Source of the DNA: Croceicoccus sp.
Lineage (GTDB): Bacteria; Pseudomonadota; Alphaproteobacteria; Sphingomonadales; Sphingomonadaceae
Direction: 5' to 3'
Assembly: GCA_002694745.1 (NCBI GenBank)
Contig: NZMY01000054.1
Location: 17,963-59,921 of the forward strand
DNA length: 41,959 bases
The notes under the pieces: generated by a model
What the model was told of the DNA's origin: nothing
What the model saw: only the letters and a program-made list of their open reading frames with translations
The model's database searches: none
Shown: positions 1-11,411 of the stretch, piece after piece
Layout of the letters: each line of letters starts with the position of its first letter
Numbering within the stretch: position 1 is the first letter of the stretch
Made by a program: the position numbers and the translations under genes

Positions 1-177
1 AGCCAGCGCATCGGCCAGATCGGTCCCGGAATGCGGCGCGCCATATTTCGCGGCGACTTCCGCAGCATGCTCAGCCGACCGGGAAATGACCGAAACGATC
101 TCGACGCCGTCGATATTTTTGAGGCCGTCGAGGTGCTTTTCGCCAAAGGCGCCTGCACCGACGAGTGCGATTTTCAT
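1..177 (-). CDS. ligC: LigC, 4-carboxy-2-hydroxymuconate-6-semialdehyde dehydrogenase (5' part only)
   Basis: Only the first 59 codons are inside the window; the gene runs off the left edge. The protein starts MKIALVGAGAFGEKHL, a Rossmann nucleotide-binding loop (GAGAFG) typical of the Gfo/Idh/MocA fold, and closely resembles remembered Sphingobium LigC N-termini. LigC oxidises the cyclised ring-fission product of protocatechuate to 2-pyrone-4,6-dicarboxylate with NAD(P)+. The start is supported by an AGGAGA ribosome binding site just upstream. It is 32 bases after ligB on the same strand, so it is probably the last known gene of the leftward lig operon. The identification is strong despite truncation by the window edge. 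Confidence 0.88.
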   Translation of the reverse strand, partial: MKIALVGAGAFGEKHLDGLKNIDGVEIVSVISRSAEHAAEVAAKYGAPHSGTDLADALA

Positions 178-209
178 GGGATATTCTCCTGAATGGGTTC
201 GCGCAGAGA

Positions 210-1512
<1,303 letters not shown>

Positions 1513-1516
<4 letters not shown>

Positions 1517-2538
1517 AATCCGCGCTCCTTCAACAGGGCGTCGAGCTTTGGGAAAACCTTGCGCGCATTGCCCTCGAAAATGGCGGCGCGTTCCTTATCG
1601 CTGATGTCCAGAGCGTCGATATAGCGCTTGGTGTCGTCGAAATAATGGCCCGTCTGCGGGTCGATCCCACGCACCGCGCCCACCATCTCGCTGCCGAACA
1701 GGATGTTCTTGTTGCCGATCACATCGGCCAGCAGGTCGATGCCCGGCTGGTGATAGACGCAAGTGTCGAAGAACACATTGTTCATGATATATTCGTCGAG
1801 GCTGGGCTTCTTAAGCATGTCGGCCAGACCGCGGTAGCGCCCCCAGTGATAGGGCACCGCGCCGCCGCCATGCGGGATGATGAAGCGCAGATTGGGGAAA
1901 CGGCTGAACAGGTCGCCCTGCATCAGTTGCATAAAGGCGACCGTATCGGCGGCGAGATAGAAACCGCCCGTTGCGTGCATCGCCGGATTGCAGCTGCCCG
2001 ACACGTGGATCATGGCAGGCACGTCCAGCTCTTCCATCGCTTCATAGATGGGGAACCAGTATTCGTCGGTCAGCGGGGGATGTTCGAAATGGCCGCCGCC
2101 CGGATCGGGGTTCAGGTTGCAGCCGATAAAGCCCAGTTCCTCCACGCAGCGGCGCAATTCCTTCACGCTGGCGGCCAGGTCGGACTTGGGGCTTTGCGGC
2201 AGCATGCAGACGCCTACGAAGGTTTCAGGAAAAAGCTTCGTCACGCGGTAGATCAGGTTGTTGCAGTGATAGGCCCACTCGGCGCTGACCGCCTGATCGC
2301 CGACATGATGCGCCATGGCAGATGCGCGCGGGGAAAAGATTGTGAGGTCCGCACCGCGCTCCTTGATCAGACGCAGCTGGTTGTCCTCGATCGTCTGGCG
2401 AATCTCGTCGTCCGAAATCTCGGGGTAAGGCGGCGGAGTGGTGGCGTCCTTGAAGGCTTGCTTCTGCGCCTCGCGCCATTGGTCGTGCCCCTTGGGCAGC
2501 ACCGTATAATGACCGTGGCAGTCGATAATCAGGCTCAT
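1513..2538 (-). CDS. ligJ: 4-oxalomesaconate hydratase LigJ (amidohydrolase 2 family)
   Basis: This 341-residue amidohydrolase-fold protein has the metal-binding DCHGHY motif at residues 6-11. It also has the PHGGGAVPYHWGR segment and the C-terminal GSEMVGAVRG segment that are characteristic of LigJ-type 4-oxalomesaconate hydratases. It hydrates the enol/tautomerised form of 4-oxalomesaconate to 4-carboxy-4-hydroxy-2-oxoadipate, the substrate of LigK. It overlaps the preceding DUF1932 gene by four bases (ATGA) and ligA by four bases (GTGA). A GGAGAGGAG ribosome site lies about nine bases upstream of the ATG. The function is inferred from family and operon context and is very consistent with the complete lig pathway here. 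Confidence 0.9.
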
Positions 2539-3356
2539 GCGGGTTTACTCCTCTCCGCAGGATATATCGTTTCGGCGCCCGCCAATTCGCGCTGGCGGCG
2601 CACGGTTCCATTGGTCATCACCGGCTCGACACCCATCCCCGTGAGGGTCTTGGCGCTTTCTTCCATCTCGGCGGCGCGGCGCAGTCCGTGGGTCGTCATG
2701 CGCTCCAGATTATAGGCGGCACGCTTTTCCCAGCCCCAGTCCTTCTCACTGGCGTCGAGCGAGGCGAGAACTTCGTCGACAACGTCGGCCTGAGTAGCGG
2801 CGAGCATCATTTCGGCGGTCAGCGCTTCGATCCCCTTGACCATGACGGATCGGATCATCTTGATCGCGGAGGCGCGGCCTACTTCGTCTCCCACCCCGCG
2901 AATATTGGCAAAACCTGCGCGCGAAAGTGCCTCTGCGGCGTCCTTGGCGGCTCTTCCCGACACCAAAAGGGGCACATTCAGGCGCGCTGGATGCACCGGC
3001 GCCATCACCGCCACGTCGGCATATCGCGAGCCCGCCGCCTCGACGGCATCGGCTGCCGCGCGCTTGGTCTGCGGCGCGACCGAATTCATGTCGCAGAACA
3101 GCGCGCCATCAGCCAGCAAGGGCGCCGCCAATTTCGCGACATCGAAAGCGGCATCGGCGGTCACCAGCGACAGCACGAGAGAGGCATCCGCTAACGCATG
3201 GCCGAGACCGGGGGCGCAGCGCACGCCCAGATCTTGCATCGCGTCGGCACGGTCGGGCGCGATGTCAAAGGCGCAGGCGTCCGCATCCCATCCGGCCGCA
3301 GCCGCAAAGCCGGACCCGGCCTCTCCGAAACCGATAAGGGCGATCTTTCCGCTCAT
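2535..3356 (-). CDS. NAD(P)-binding dehydrogenase with DUF1932-type C-terminal domain
   Basis: This 273-residue protein has an N-terminal Rossmann fold (GKIALIGFGEAGSGFA, residues 3-18). Its C-terminal helical half is of the kind annotated as DUF1932 / 6-phosphogluconate dehydrogenase-like. The conserved segment GDEVGRASAIKMIRSVMVKG supplies the lysine expected in beta-hydroxyacid dehydrogenases. It is the first structural gene after the LysR regulator and overlaps ligJ by four bases, so it is co-translated with the protocatechuate genes. No step of the known LigABCIUJK route needs it. It might reduce or recycle an off-pathway keto acid, or act on an additional aromatic intermediate. The product name is structural, not a proven activity. 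Confidence 0.75.
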   Translation of the reverse strand: MSGKIALIGFGEAGSGFAAAAGWDADACAFDIAPDRADAMQDLGVRCAPGLGHALADASLVLSLVTADAAFDVAKLAAPLLADGALFCDMNSVAPQTKRAAADAVEAAGSRYADVAVMAPVHPARLNVPLLVSGRAAKDAAEALSRAGFANIRGVGDEVGRASAIKMIRSVMVKGIEALTAEMMLAATQADVVDEVLASLDASEKDWGWEKRAAYNLERMTTHGLRRAAEMEESAKTLTGMGVEPVMTNGTVRRQRELAGAETIYPAERSKPA

Positions 3357-3361
3357 GGGCG

Positions 3362-3388
3362 CTGTCCTGTCTCAGCAGGGCAGGACAG
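3362..3388 (-). promoter_or_regulatory. Hairpin that could hide the ribosome site of the DUF1932 gene
   Basis: CTGTCCTG (3362-3369) and CAGGACAG (3381-3388) are perfect 8-bp inverted arms around an 11-base loop. On the minus strand the second arm, AGGACAG, is the only Shine-Dalgarno-like sequence before the ATG at 3356. It is not followed by a T-run, so it does not look like an intrinsic terminator. A role in translation control is inference. Confidence 0.4.
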
Positions 3389-3389
3389 G

Positions 3390-3417
3390 CTAATGGATTG
3401 ATTGCCAGACTCATTAG
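3390..3417. promoter_or_regulatory. Possible LysR-type binding dyad before the ligJABC unit
   Basis: CTAATG (3390-3395) and CATTAG (3412-3417) form an inverted repeat with a 16-base spacer in the 64-bp gap between the LysR gene and its downstream neighbour. The related ATTA/TAAT pattern recurs in the ligK-lysR divergent region (4579-4590). LysR proteins usually bind interrupted dyads of the T-N11-A kind. Assignment to the adjacent regulator is inference. Confidence 0.35.
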
Positions 3418-3420
3418 ATT

Positions 3421-4569
3421 TTACGAAAGATCGAGTCGCTCTTTATCGCGCAACAAGTCCAGCATCGCCGCCTGCGGTTCGGTCGGACGCCAGCCGATGC
3501 GGGTGGTGATCCCGATCGTGCGAGTGACCGGGACCGGCGGATCGATAATGACCAACAGGCCCGCCTCAAGCTCTACACGCAGCTGGTCGGGCGACGCCAT
3601 GCTCAACATGTCGCTGGCGATCAGCAATTCGCGGATCGTCAGGATCGAACCGCAAGTGATCTTCACCTCTGGCGCGTCCAGCCGCAGCGTGGTGAACATG
3701 TCCTGCCAATAATGCCGCAAGGGCGTATCGGAACCGGGCAGCACCCACTCATGCCGCGTCAGGTCGAGCGGTTGGCAGAGTTTGCTTAGCGGATGGCCCG
3801 TGCGGCAGACCAGTCGGGGACGGTCATCGAACACCGGCTCCTGATCGAGATCCTCGACACCGGGACCGTCGCGCAGCGCGCCCAGCAACATATCGACCTC
3901 TCCATCGCGCAAGGGCGGCGAAAGATCGGCGTGGCTCCCCTCCAGCACCCTAACGCTGACATCGGGATAGGCCTGCGAGAATTTGAGCAGAACCTGCGGC
4001 AACCAGCGCGAGCGGGACAGCGGCATAGCCCCGATCGTGACCAGGCCCGCCGCCTTGCCCTGCCAGCGCGCCACTTCGTCCAATCCGCTGCGCAATTCGG
4101 CCCGCGCAAGTCCGAATGCGCGGGCGCGGCGCTGACCGGCCTGCGTCAGCACGATCGTGCGCCCCCGCTTCTCGACCAGCCTTTGCCCCAATACGACCGA
4201 CAGGTCCGAAACCGCCCGGTGCAGCGAAGCAGCCGCCAAGCCCGTGTCCTCTGCCGCCCCGGCATAGCCCCCAGCCCCTGCCACCGCGAGAAAGGCGCGC
4301 AACTGGGTAGAGGTGACGCGCCACGATCCGATCAGCGAAAGGGCTGCTTCGGCCCGCGCGATCAGCAATTCGGCGGGTTCGGTCGGCTTCATCCCGTCCG
4401 GCCCGCGTTCGAACAAGGCACAGCCCAGTTCACGCTCAAGCCCCGCAATCGCTTGCGTCAGCGCGGGTTGCGTCAGGTTGATCTGCCGCGCCGCCCGCGT
4501 GACGCTGCCCGAACGGGCCGTCGCCACCAGTGCGGCCATGTGGCGGATATTGGGGAACGACCAGTCCAT
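3421..4569 (-). CDS. LysR-type regulator with two tandem N-terminal HTH domains (LigR-like position)
   Basis: This 382-residue transcription factor is about 80 residues longer than a normal LysR protein because it carries two winged HTH_1 modules. The first is at residues 6-63 (SVTRAARQINLTQPALTQ, then FERG). The second is at 87-145 (LRAFLAVAGAGGYAGAAE, then VEKRGRTIVLTQAG). A periplasmic-binding-protein-like effector domain fills the rest, with ATIGAMPL-like and GEVDMLLGALR segments. It lies at the head of the leftward lig unit and divergent from ligK. It is therefore the likely regulator of both lig operons, responding to protocatechuate or a metabolite, as LigR does in Sphingobium. Whether it is the orthologue of LigR cannot be decided by eye. 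A paralogue with the same double-HTH layout is encoded at 23174-24391. Confidence 0.88.
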   Translation of the reverse strand: MDWSFPNIRHMAALVATARSGSVTRAARQINLTQPALTQAIAGLERELGCALFERGPDGMKPTEPAELLIARAEAALSLIGSWRVTSTQLRAFLAVAGAGGYAGAAEDTGLAAASLHRAVSDLSVVLGQRLVEKRGRTIVLTQAGQRRARAFGLARAELRSGLDEVARWQGKAAGLVTIGAMPLSRSRWLPQVLLKFSQAYPDVSVRVLEGSHADLSPPLRDGEVDMLLGALRDGPGVEDLDQEPVFDDRPRLVCRTGHPLSKLCQPLDLTRHEWVLPGSDTPLRHYWQDMFTTLRLDAPEVKITCGSILTIRELLIASDMLSMASPDQLRVELEAGLLVIIDPPVPVTRTIGITTRIGWRPTEPQAAMLDLLRDKERLDLS

Positions 4570-4673
4570 CCATTGACGATTAGCATTAATTTATCTCCTG
4601 CGCCAAATTCGGATTGGCCCGTTTCGCTTCCGCGCGCGCATGACGCGGTGCAATTCGAAGAGGAGATCGTGGC
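4570..4673. promoter_or_regulatory. Divergent promoter region between the LysR gene and ligK
   Basis: The 104 bp between the two divergent starts contain the small dyad ATTA-GCAT-TAAT (4579-4590) in an AT-rich patch. GAGGAG lies ahead of the ligK ATG. A LysR binding site here would permit autoregulation together with control of ligKUI. I could not place -35/-10 boxes with confidence. Confidence 0.45.
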
Positions 4674-5347
4674 ATGGGCGGCATCGTCGTGCAGAATATC
4701 GAACGCGCCCCGCGCGACATCATCGACGGACTGGCCGAATGCGGCGTCGCGACCGTGCACGAGGCGCAGGGCGGCACGGGCCTGCTCGCCAGCTATATGC
4801 GCCCGATCTATGCAGGGGCCCGCATCGCGGGCAGCGCCGTTACGATCAGCGCGGCGCCGGGCGACAACTGGATGGTCCATGTCGCCATCGAACAGCTTCG
4901 GGAAAGCGACATCCTGCTGCTCGCCCCCACCTCGCCCTGCGAGGATGGCTATTTCGGTGACCTTCTCGCCACCAGTGCGCAGGCGCGCGGCTGCCGCGGC
5001 CTCGTCATCGATGCGGGCGTGCGCGACGTGAAGGACCTGACCGAGATGAACTTTCCCGTCTGGTCCAAGGCGGTTTTCGCGCAAGGCACGGTGAAAAACA
5101 CGCTGGGCAGCGTGAACGTGCCGGTAGTCTGCGCGGGCGCGGCGGTGAACGCGGGCGATGTAATCGTGGCCGATGACGATGGCGTGGTCTGCGTACGCCG
5201 CGAAAAGGCCGCCGAAGTGCTGGCCGCCGCCCGCGCGCGCGAAGCGAACGAAGCGGAGAAGCGTGAGAAGCTGGCCTCGGGCGTGCTCGGCCTCGATATG
5301 TACAAGATGCGCGAACGGCTGGAAAAGGAAGGGCTAAAGTACGTTTG

Positions 5348-5348
<1 letters not shown>
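4674..5348 (+). CDS. ligK: 4-carboxy-4-hydroxy-2-oxoadipate aldolase LigK (RraA-like fold)
   Basis: This 224-residue HMG/CHA aldolase splits 4-carboxy-4-hydroxy-2-oxoadipate into pyruvate and oxaloacetate, the last step of the 4,5-cleavage route; the family also acts on 4-hydroxy-4-methyl-2-oxoglutarate. The RraA/HMG aldolase fold is visible from [11 protein letters not shown] near residue 28 through [12 protein letters not shown] (96-107) to [10 protein letters not shown] (113-122). The adjacent Arg117-Asp118 match the Arg-Asp pair that binds pyruvate and the divalent metal. An acidic, helical C-terminus follows. GAGGAG upstream supports the ATG. It is the first gene of a rightward operon, and its stop overlaps the ligU start. 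Confidence 0.92.
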
Positions 5349-7292
<1,944 letters not shown>

Positions 7293-7299
7293 CCGCCCC

Positions 7300-7458
7300 T
7301 CAGACCGGCAGTCCGATGTAGTTTTCCGCGATCGAGGTCTGCGCCGCGCGGCTCATCTTGACATTCGCCAGGTCAACTCCCGACCCGTCCGCCTTCACGC
7401 GCGGCGATACGTTGTAGTCAATTACACGCTTTATCGGGACTAGCGCTTTCGTTTTCAT
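7300..7458 (-). pseudogene. Chimeric 5' fragment of an electron transfer flavoprotein beta gene
   Basis: From the ATG at 7458 the reading frame gives [20 protein letters not shown] and continues through [16 protein letters not shown]. This matches the first 33 or so residues of the intact EtfB at 37309-38055 almost residue for residue, with scattered changes (PI for PV, S for K). After KMS the similarity stops abruptly and 16 unrelated residues, [16 protein letters not shown], lead to a stop at 7300. The remaining ~210 residues of EtfB are absent. At the DNA level the two copies differ at many third positions, so this is an old or foreign copy rather than a recent duplication. The source of the 16-residue tail was not recognised. 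Confidence 0.75.
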
Positions 7459-7564
7459 AACGGGATTTTCCCTTACCTCCATCAATGCGCATAGTCACCA
7501 AACCATCGCGCCCTTCAATACGAGAACATCTTGAAAATGGCTTATCATCAGTCAATTGGCCGTT

Positions 7565-7640
7565 TCCGTCGTCAGAACATTTGACACAGAACCGGTCGCT
7601 CCCTTGATGAGTGCTGGCCTCGTCCGGTGGGTTAATCTTA
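7565..7640. repeat. Copy 1 of a 76-bp IS3-type element end
   Basis: This stretch aligns without gaps to 11480-11555, with about nine mismatches in 76 counted by eye. Both begin TCCGTCGTCAGAACATTTG and end at a TCTTA. At 11480 it forms the 3' end of a decayed IS3-family element, so this copy is a remnant of the same or a sister element. No transposase sequence is attached here. The surrounding 7459-7564 and 7641-7800 hold nothing I recognise. Confidence 0.75.
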
Positions 7641-7800
7641 CCCACCAGTATTTCAGCCTGCCCGAGCATAAGCGGATCATGGAGTCATGCGACGCGCGCG
7701 TTTCGATTGAACAGGCAGTTCCAGCGGCTCGGCTGGATTTTGCGAGCGACAACTCTTCGCCGCATCGCCGTGCGCTTAGCAGCCAATGCCAAATGCCCGG

Positions 7801-8115
7801 TCAGTCTTCAGGTGCAATCGTAACACGCAGCCCATTCAATTCGCTTGATAGTGGAATCTGGCAGGAAAGCCGCGAATTGGCCTGTCGGTGATCTGAACTA
7901 TCGAGCAGATCGTTTTCGTCATCCGTCATTTCGGGCAGGTCTGAGAGAAATACGTCGTCGACATAGACATGGCAGGTTGCGCAGGAGCAACATCCGCCGC
8001 ACAGGGCCAGGAGTTCGTCGAAGTTATTTTCTCGGATGACCTCCATCACGCTGATGCCGGGGTCGGCTTCGACGGTAGTTTCGATGCCATTGCGTCCGGT
8101 TACCAATATTTTCAT
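7801..8115 (-). CDS. [2Fe-2S] ferredoxin, adrenodoxin/putidaredoxin type
   Basis: This 104-residue plant-/adrenodoxin-type ferredoxin has the C-x5-C-x2-C cluster motif in [10 protein letters not shown] (residues 39-48) and the fourth cysteine in RLSCQIP (about residue 84). The acidic [20 protein letters not shown] region is the usual docking helix for the reductase and P450. Proteins of this class hand electrons from a ferredoxin reductase to class I P450s. The CYP101-like P450 encoded at 9003 is the obvious partner, although the two genes are divergent and separated by a truncated gene. GAGGATT lies before the ATG at 8115. No ferredoxin reductase gene is seen close by. Confidence 0.92.
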   Translation of the reverse strand: MKILVTGRNGIETTVEADPGISVMEVIRENNFDELLALCGGCCSCATCHVYVDDVFLSDLPEMTDDENDLLDSSDHRQANSRLSCQIPLSSELNGLRVTIAPED

Positions 8116-8202
8116 TTTTCAATCCTCACGAATCCTGCGTCGCCAGTCATCGTCGCGGAAACCGTTTGACAACGAATTCAACCTGCCCGGTCAGACAATT
8201 GG

Positions 8203-9006
8203 ATGTTGACCCACGATCGAAAGCCCAAAGCCGTCGAGAGCTACTGCGGATTGGGGTGTATTGGTCAGCAAGATCTGAAGCAAAATCACCGAATGATGCA
8301 GGAATCGGTGCAGATCATGGAAATGGTCTGGAAGGGCGAAGCCTTTGATTACAAGGGCGAGTTCTGGAGCGCCAGCCTGCCTGAAGGCGACGAGGCCCAC
8401 CCGATCCGCGACCAGCGCCCGTGGGGCGATCACATGCCGATGGCGATGACGGGCCTCAGCCCCAATTCACCCTCGATCCGCTATGCCGGGGCACATGGTT
8501 ACTCGCCGGCATCCGTGTTCTCCAGCAATTCGGCGCTGATCGATCATTTCGACATCTATCGCAAATCATCTGAAGAGGCCGGGCGCGTCGGCAATCGCAG
8601 CATGCACCGCGTGGTGCGCGACGTGTTCATCGCCGATACCGATGCCGAGGCGCGCAAGCTGGCGCTGGAAGGTGGCATGGGGCTGGCGTGGAAGGAATAT
8701 CTGCTGCCCACCTATCACGCCTTTGGCATTGCAGAGGCGATGGTGGAAGGCACCGACCTTTCGGTGTCGGATGTGACGCTGGAATTCCTGGCCGATAATT
8801 TCTGGATCGTGGGTTCGCCAGAAACGGTTCGCGAAAAATTCGAGGCATGGATGGACGGACTTGACGGCGGCTTCGGCACGCTGCTGACCTATAGCTATGA
8901 CTATATCGACAATCCCACCCCGTGGGAGGAATCGATGAATCGTCTGGCGCAGGAAATCGTGCCCGCCCTTCCCACCGATGCCTTTACGATGGAGCCAGCG
9001 AAATGA
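8203..9006 (+). pseudogene. 5'-truncated luciferase-like (LLM) flavin-dependent monooxygenase
   Basis: From about 8287 the frame encodes the C-terminal two thirds of an LLM-class flavin monooxygenase: MMQESVQIMEMVWKGEAFDY, then GEFWSASLPEGD, the GAHGYSPASVF segment and the FWIVGSPETVREKFE motif. Family members run to about 350-400 residues; here about 240 are left and the N-terminal FMN/substrate half is missing. The first 28 codons of the open frame (8203-8286) do not resemble the family and are probably junction sequence. The 3' end overlaps the P450 start by four bases (ATGA), so the two were once an operon. This fold includes terpene and ketone monooxygenases, but the original substrate cannot be told. 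It is most likely inactive. Confidence 0.8.
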
Positions 9007-10253
9007 CCGAGACCACGCTGGCCAATCTCGAACCCACCGCCGAACTCGCCACTCCGCCCGCTGGCCTTGCCAAGGACCGGATCGTCGATTTCGACATCTA
9101 CAACCCGTTCACCGACAGCAACGATCTGCACCGGACATGGATGGACCTGCAGGCATCGACCGATCACAAGATCGTGTGGACCCCCCATAACGGCGGCCAC
9201 TGGATCGCGCTCGATTCCGATCTGATCGTGCAGGTCTATGCCGATCACGAACGCTTCTCCAGCTTCAACGTGCTGGTACCCAAGGACACCGCGGGCGAAG
9301 CCTATCGGTTCATCCCGCTCTCGCTCAACCCGCCCGAGCATCAGCCCTATCGCAAGATCCTGAACGAGAACCTTTATTCGTCCTCGATCAAGAAGCTGGA
9401 GCCGGGCATCCGCGAACTGACGGCAGAACTGATCGACGGCTTCGTGGATAACGGCCAGTGCAATTTCGTCGAGGAATTCGCTGAGCAATTGCCGCTGCGC
9501 ATCTTCATGCAGCTGGTCGATCTGGACGTCGAACATCTGCCCAAGCTGAAACATCTGGCCGACGAGTTCACCCGGCCCGACGGTTCGATGACTCCACAGG
9601 AAGCAACCGCGGAATTCATCCGCTTTACCACGCCAATCCTGCAGGAAAGGCGCGGATCGGACCGATCCGACCTTCTGACCGCAATCACGCGCGGCGAAGT
9701 GTTCGGCAGGCCGCTGACCGACGAGGAAGCGCTGCGCATGGCGATCCAGGTGATGGTCGGCGGGCTGGATACGGTGGTCAATTTCATGGGCTTTACCGTG
9801 CAATTGCTGGCCCAGTCGCCAGATGTGCAGGCGCGCATCGCGGCCGACCGCAAGCTGATCACACCTACAGTGAACGAGGCTTTGCGCCGCCTGCCGCTGG
9901 TCGCATCGGGTCGGGAGATCGTGCACGATACCGAAGTCGACGGGGTAACGCTGCGCAAGGGCGACATGGTGATCTCTCCGACCGAGCTGGTCGCGCTGGA
10001 TCCCGACATGAACGACGATCCGCTGCGCTTCGACCTTGACCGGAAACAGCGCAAACACGCGATTTTCGGCAGCGGACCGCATACCTGCCCGGGGCAGTTT
10101 CTTGCTCGGTCCGAGATGAAGATCTTCCTTGAGGAATGGTTCGACCGGATCCCGTCCTTCGAACTGGTACCCGGACAGAACCTGCGCCACCGCGGCGGTA
10201 TCGTCGGAGGGGTCGAACCCTTCATGATCCGCTGGCCCGCGCAAAGCGGCTGA
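9003..10253 (+). CDS. Cytochrome P450, CYP101 (P450cam-like) family
   Basis: This 416-residue P450 has the distinctive P450cam I-helix string VGGLDTVVNFMGF (residues 252-264; P450cam has VGGLDTVVNFLSF). It also has the K-helix ExxR in NEALRR (292-295), and the haem loop FGSGPHTCPGQ with Cys362 as iron ligand. The ending (LRHRGGIVGGV) also parallels P450cam. Such enzymes hydroxylate small terpenoids or norisoprenoids such as camphor and ionones, using a [2Fe-2S] ferredoxin; one is encoded at 7801-8115. The ATG overlaps the stop of the truncated LLM gene and has GGAG upstream. An open frame extends back to 8922 but overlaps the LLM gene. Subfamily and substrate are undetermined. Confidence 0.93.
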   Translation: MTETTLANLEPTAELATPPAGLAKDRIVDFDIYNPFTDSNDLHRTWMDLQASTDHKIVWTPHNGGHWIALDSDLIVQVYADHERFSSFNVLVPKDTAGEAYRFIPLSLNPPEHQPYRKILNENLYSSSIKKLEPGIRELTAELIDGFVDNGQCNFVEEFAEQLPLRIFMQLVDLDVEHLPKLKHLADEFTRPDGSMTPQEATAEFIRFTTPILQERRGSDRSDLLTAITRGEVFGRPLTDEEALRMAIQVMVGGLDTVVNFMGFTVQLLAQSPDVQARIAADRKLITPTVNEALRRLPLVASGREIVHDTEVDGVTLRKGDMVISPTELVALDPDMNDDPLRFDLDRKQRKHAIFGSGPHTCPGQFLARSEMKIFLEEWFDRIPSFELVPGQNLRHRGGIVGGVEPFMIRWPAQSG

Positions 10254-10272
10254 ACCCGGACCGACCAACGCG

Positions 10273-10307
10273 ATCAAGGCGGCCAACGCTTGCGCGGCCG
10301 CCTTGAT
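10273..10307 (+). terminator. Stem-loop after the CYP101 gene
   Basis: ATCAAGGCGGCC (10273-10284) pairs perfectly with GGCCGCCTTGAT (10296-10307) around an 11-base loop, 20 bp after the P450 stop. It is followed by TTGCCCTTTCC rather than a clean T-run. It is a plausible terminator separating the P450 from bioB. Confidence 0.6.
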
Positions 10308-10373
10308 TTGCCCTTTCCCCGCGATCAATTCGCCCAATCGAAATAGCGGCGAAACAGCTGACTGGATTTTTTC

Positions 10374-11411
10374 ATGGACGCCCTCACCCGCTCAGACAGT
10401 CCCACTATTTCGGACGGCACCCTGCGCAATGACTGGACGCGCGAGGAAATCGCTTCGATCTTCGACCTGCCCATTACCGAACTGCTGTTCCGGGCCGCGA
10501 CCATCCACCGCGAATATCACAACCCTGACGAGGTGCAGCTATGCACGCTCCTGTCGATCAAGACCGGCGGCTGCGCCGAGGACTGCGGCTATTGCTCGCA
10601 AAGCGTTTCGGCAAACAGCGGGGTCAAGGCGACCAAGCTGATGGAAGTACAACAAGTCTTGCAACGCGCGGCGCAGGCCAAGGATGCGGGCAGCCAGCGT
10701 TTCTGCATGGGCGCGGCATGGCGCAATCCCAAGGACCGGGACATGGACACGATCATATCAATCGTCGAAGGTGTACGCGACATGGGAATGGAAACCTGCA
10801 TGACGCTGGGTATGCTAACCCCGGCACAGGCGAACCGGCTGGCCGAAGCTGGCCTCGATTATTACAACCATAACATCGATACGGGCCCCGATTACTACGA
10901 CCGGGTCATCACCACCCGCACGCTGGACGACCGGCTTGAAACGCTGGACCATGTGCGCGGCGCGGGCATTAATGTCTGTTCGGGCGGGATTGTCGGAATG
11001 GGCGAGACGCGCGATGATCGCGTCGATTTCATCGGCACGCTGGCATGCCTGCCGCGCCATCCCGAAAGCGTGCCGGTCAACGCGCTGGTGCCGGTAAAGG
11101 GCACGGTTCTTGGCGACATGCTGAAAGACACGCCGATGGCCGAGATCGACGATATCGAGTTCGTCCGCACTGTCGCCGCAGCCCGCATCACCATGCCCCG
11201 GAGCATGGTCCGCCTGTCGGCCGGCCGCGAAAGCATGAGCGATTCGACGCAGGCGCTGTGCTTCATGGCAGGCGCGAATTCAATCTTCACTGGTGACAAG
11301 CTGCTGACCGCACCCAATGCCGGGGAAGATAAGGATGCCGCCCTGCTAAAAATGCTGAGAATGAAGCCTATGCGCGCCACGAACAGACAGCCAGGCAATG
11401 CGCATTTGTAA
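10374..11411 (+). CDS. bioB: Biotin synthase BioB
   Basis: This 345-residue radical-SAM enzyme inserts sulfur into dethiobiotin. The radical SAM cluster motif C-x3-C-x2-C is visible in [12 protein letters not shown] (Cys67, Cys71, Cys74). Family hallmarks follow: [10 protein letters not shown], the [11 protein letters not shown] stretch, [23 protein letters not shown] and the late [16 protein letters not shown]. Length is normal and the gene looks intact. It stands alone, without bioF, bioD or bioA, between a P450 and the insertion-sequence cluster. The upstream Shine-Dalgarno is weak and the sequence before the ATG at 10374 is T-rich. It may be a second copy carried with the accessory block; that cannot be tested here. 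Confidence 0.96.
   Translation: MDALTRSDSPTISDGTLRNDWTREEIASIFDLPITELLFRAATIHREYHNPDEVQLCTLLSIKTGGCAEDCGYCSQSVSANSGVKATKLMEVQQVLQRAAQAKDAGSQRFCMGAAWRNPKDRDMDTIISIVEGVRDMGMETCMTLGMLTPAQANRLAEAGLDYYNHNIDTGPDYYDRVITTRTLDDRLETLDHVRGAGINVCSGGIVGMGETRDDRVDFIGTLACLPRHPESVPVNALVPVKGTVLGDMLKDTPMAEIDDIEFVRTVAAARITMPRSMVRLSAGRESMSDSTQALCFMAGANSIFTGDKLLTAPNAGEDKDAALLKMLRMKPMRATNRQPGNAHL

Noticed and set aside
7418-7752. Several short minus-strand frames of 60-80 codons between ligI and the ferredoxin gene.
   Set aside because: They cross the IS-end repeat and the etfB fragment, overlap each other and show no family resemblance beyond those remnants.
8901-10337. A 478-codon minus-strand frame opposite the CYP101-type gene.
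   Set aside because: It is antisense to a P450 with all key motifs and is a compositional artefact of high GC.
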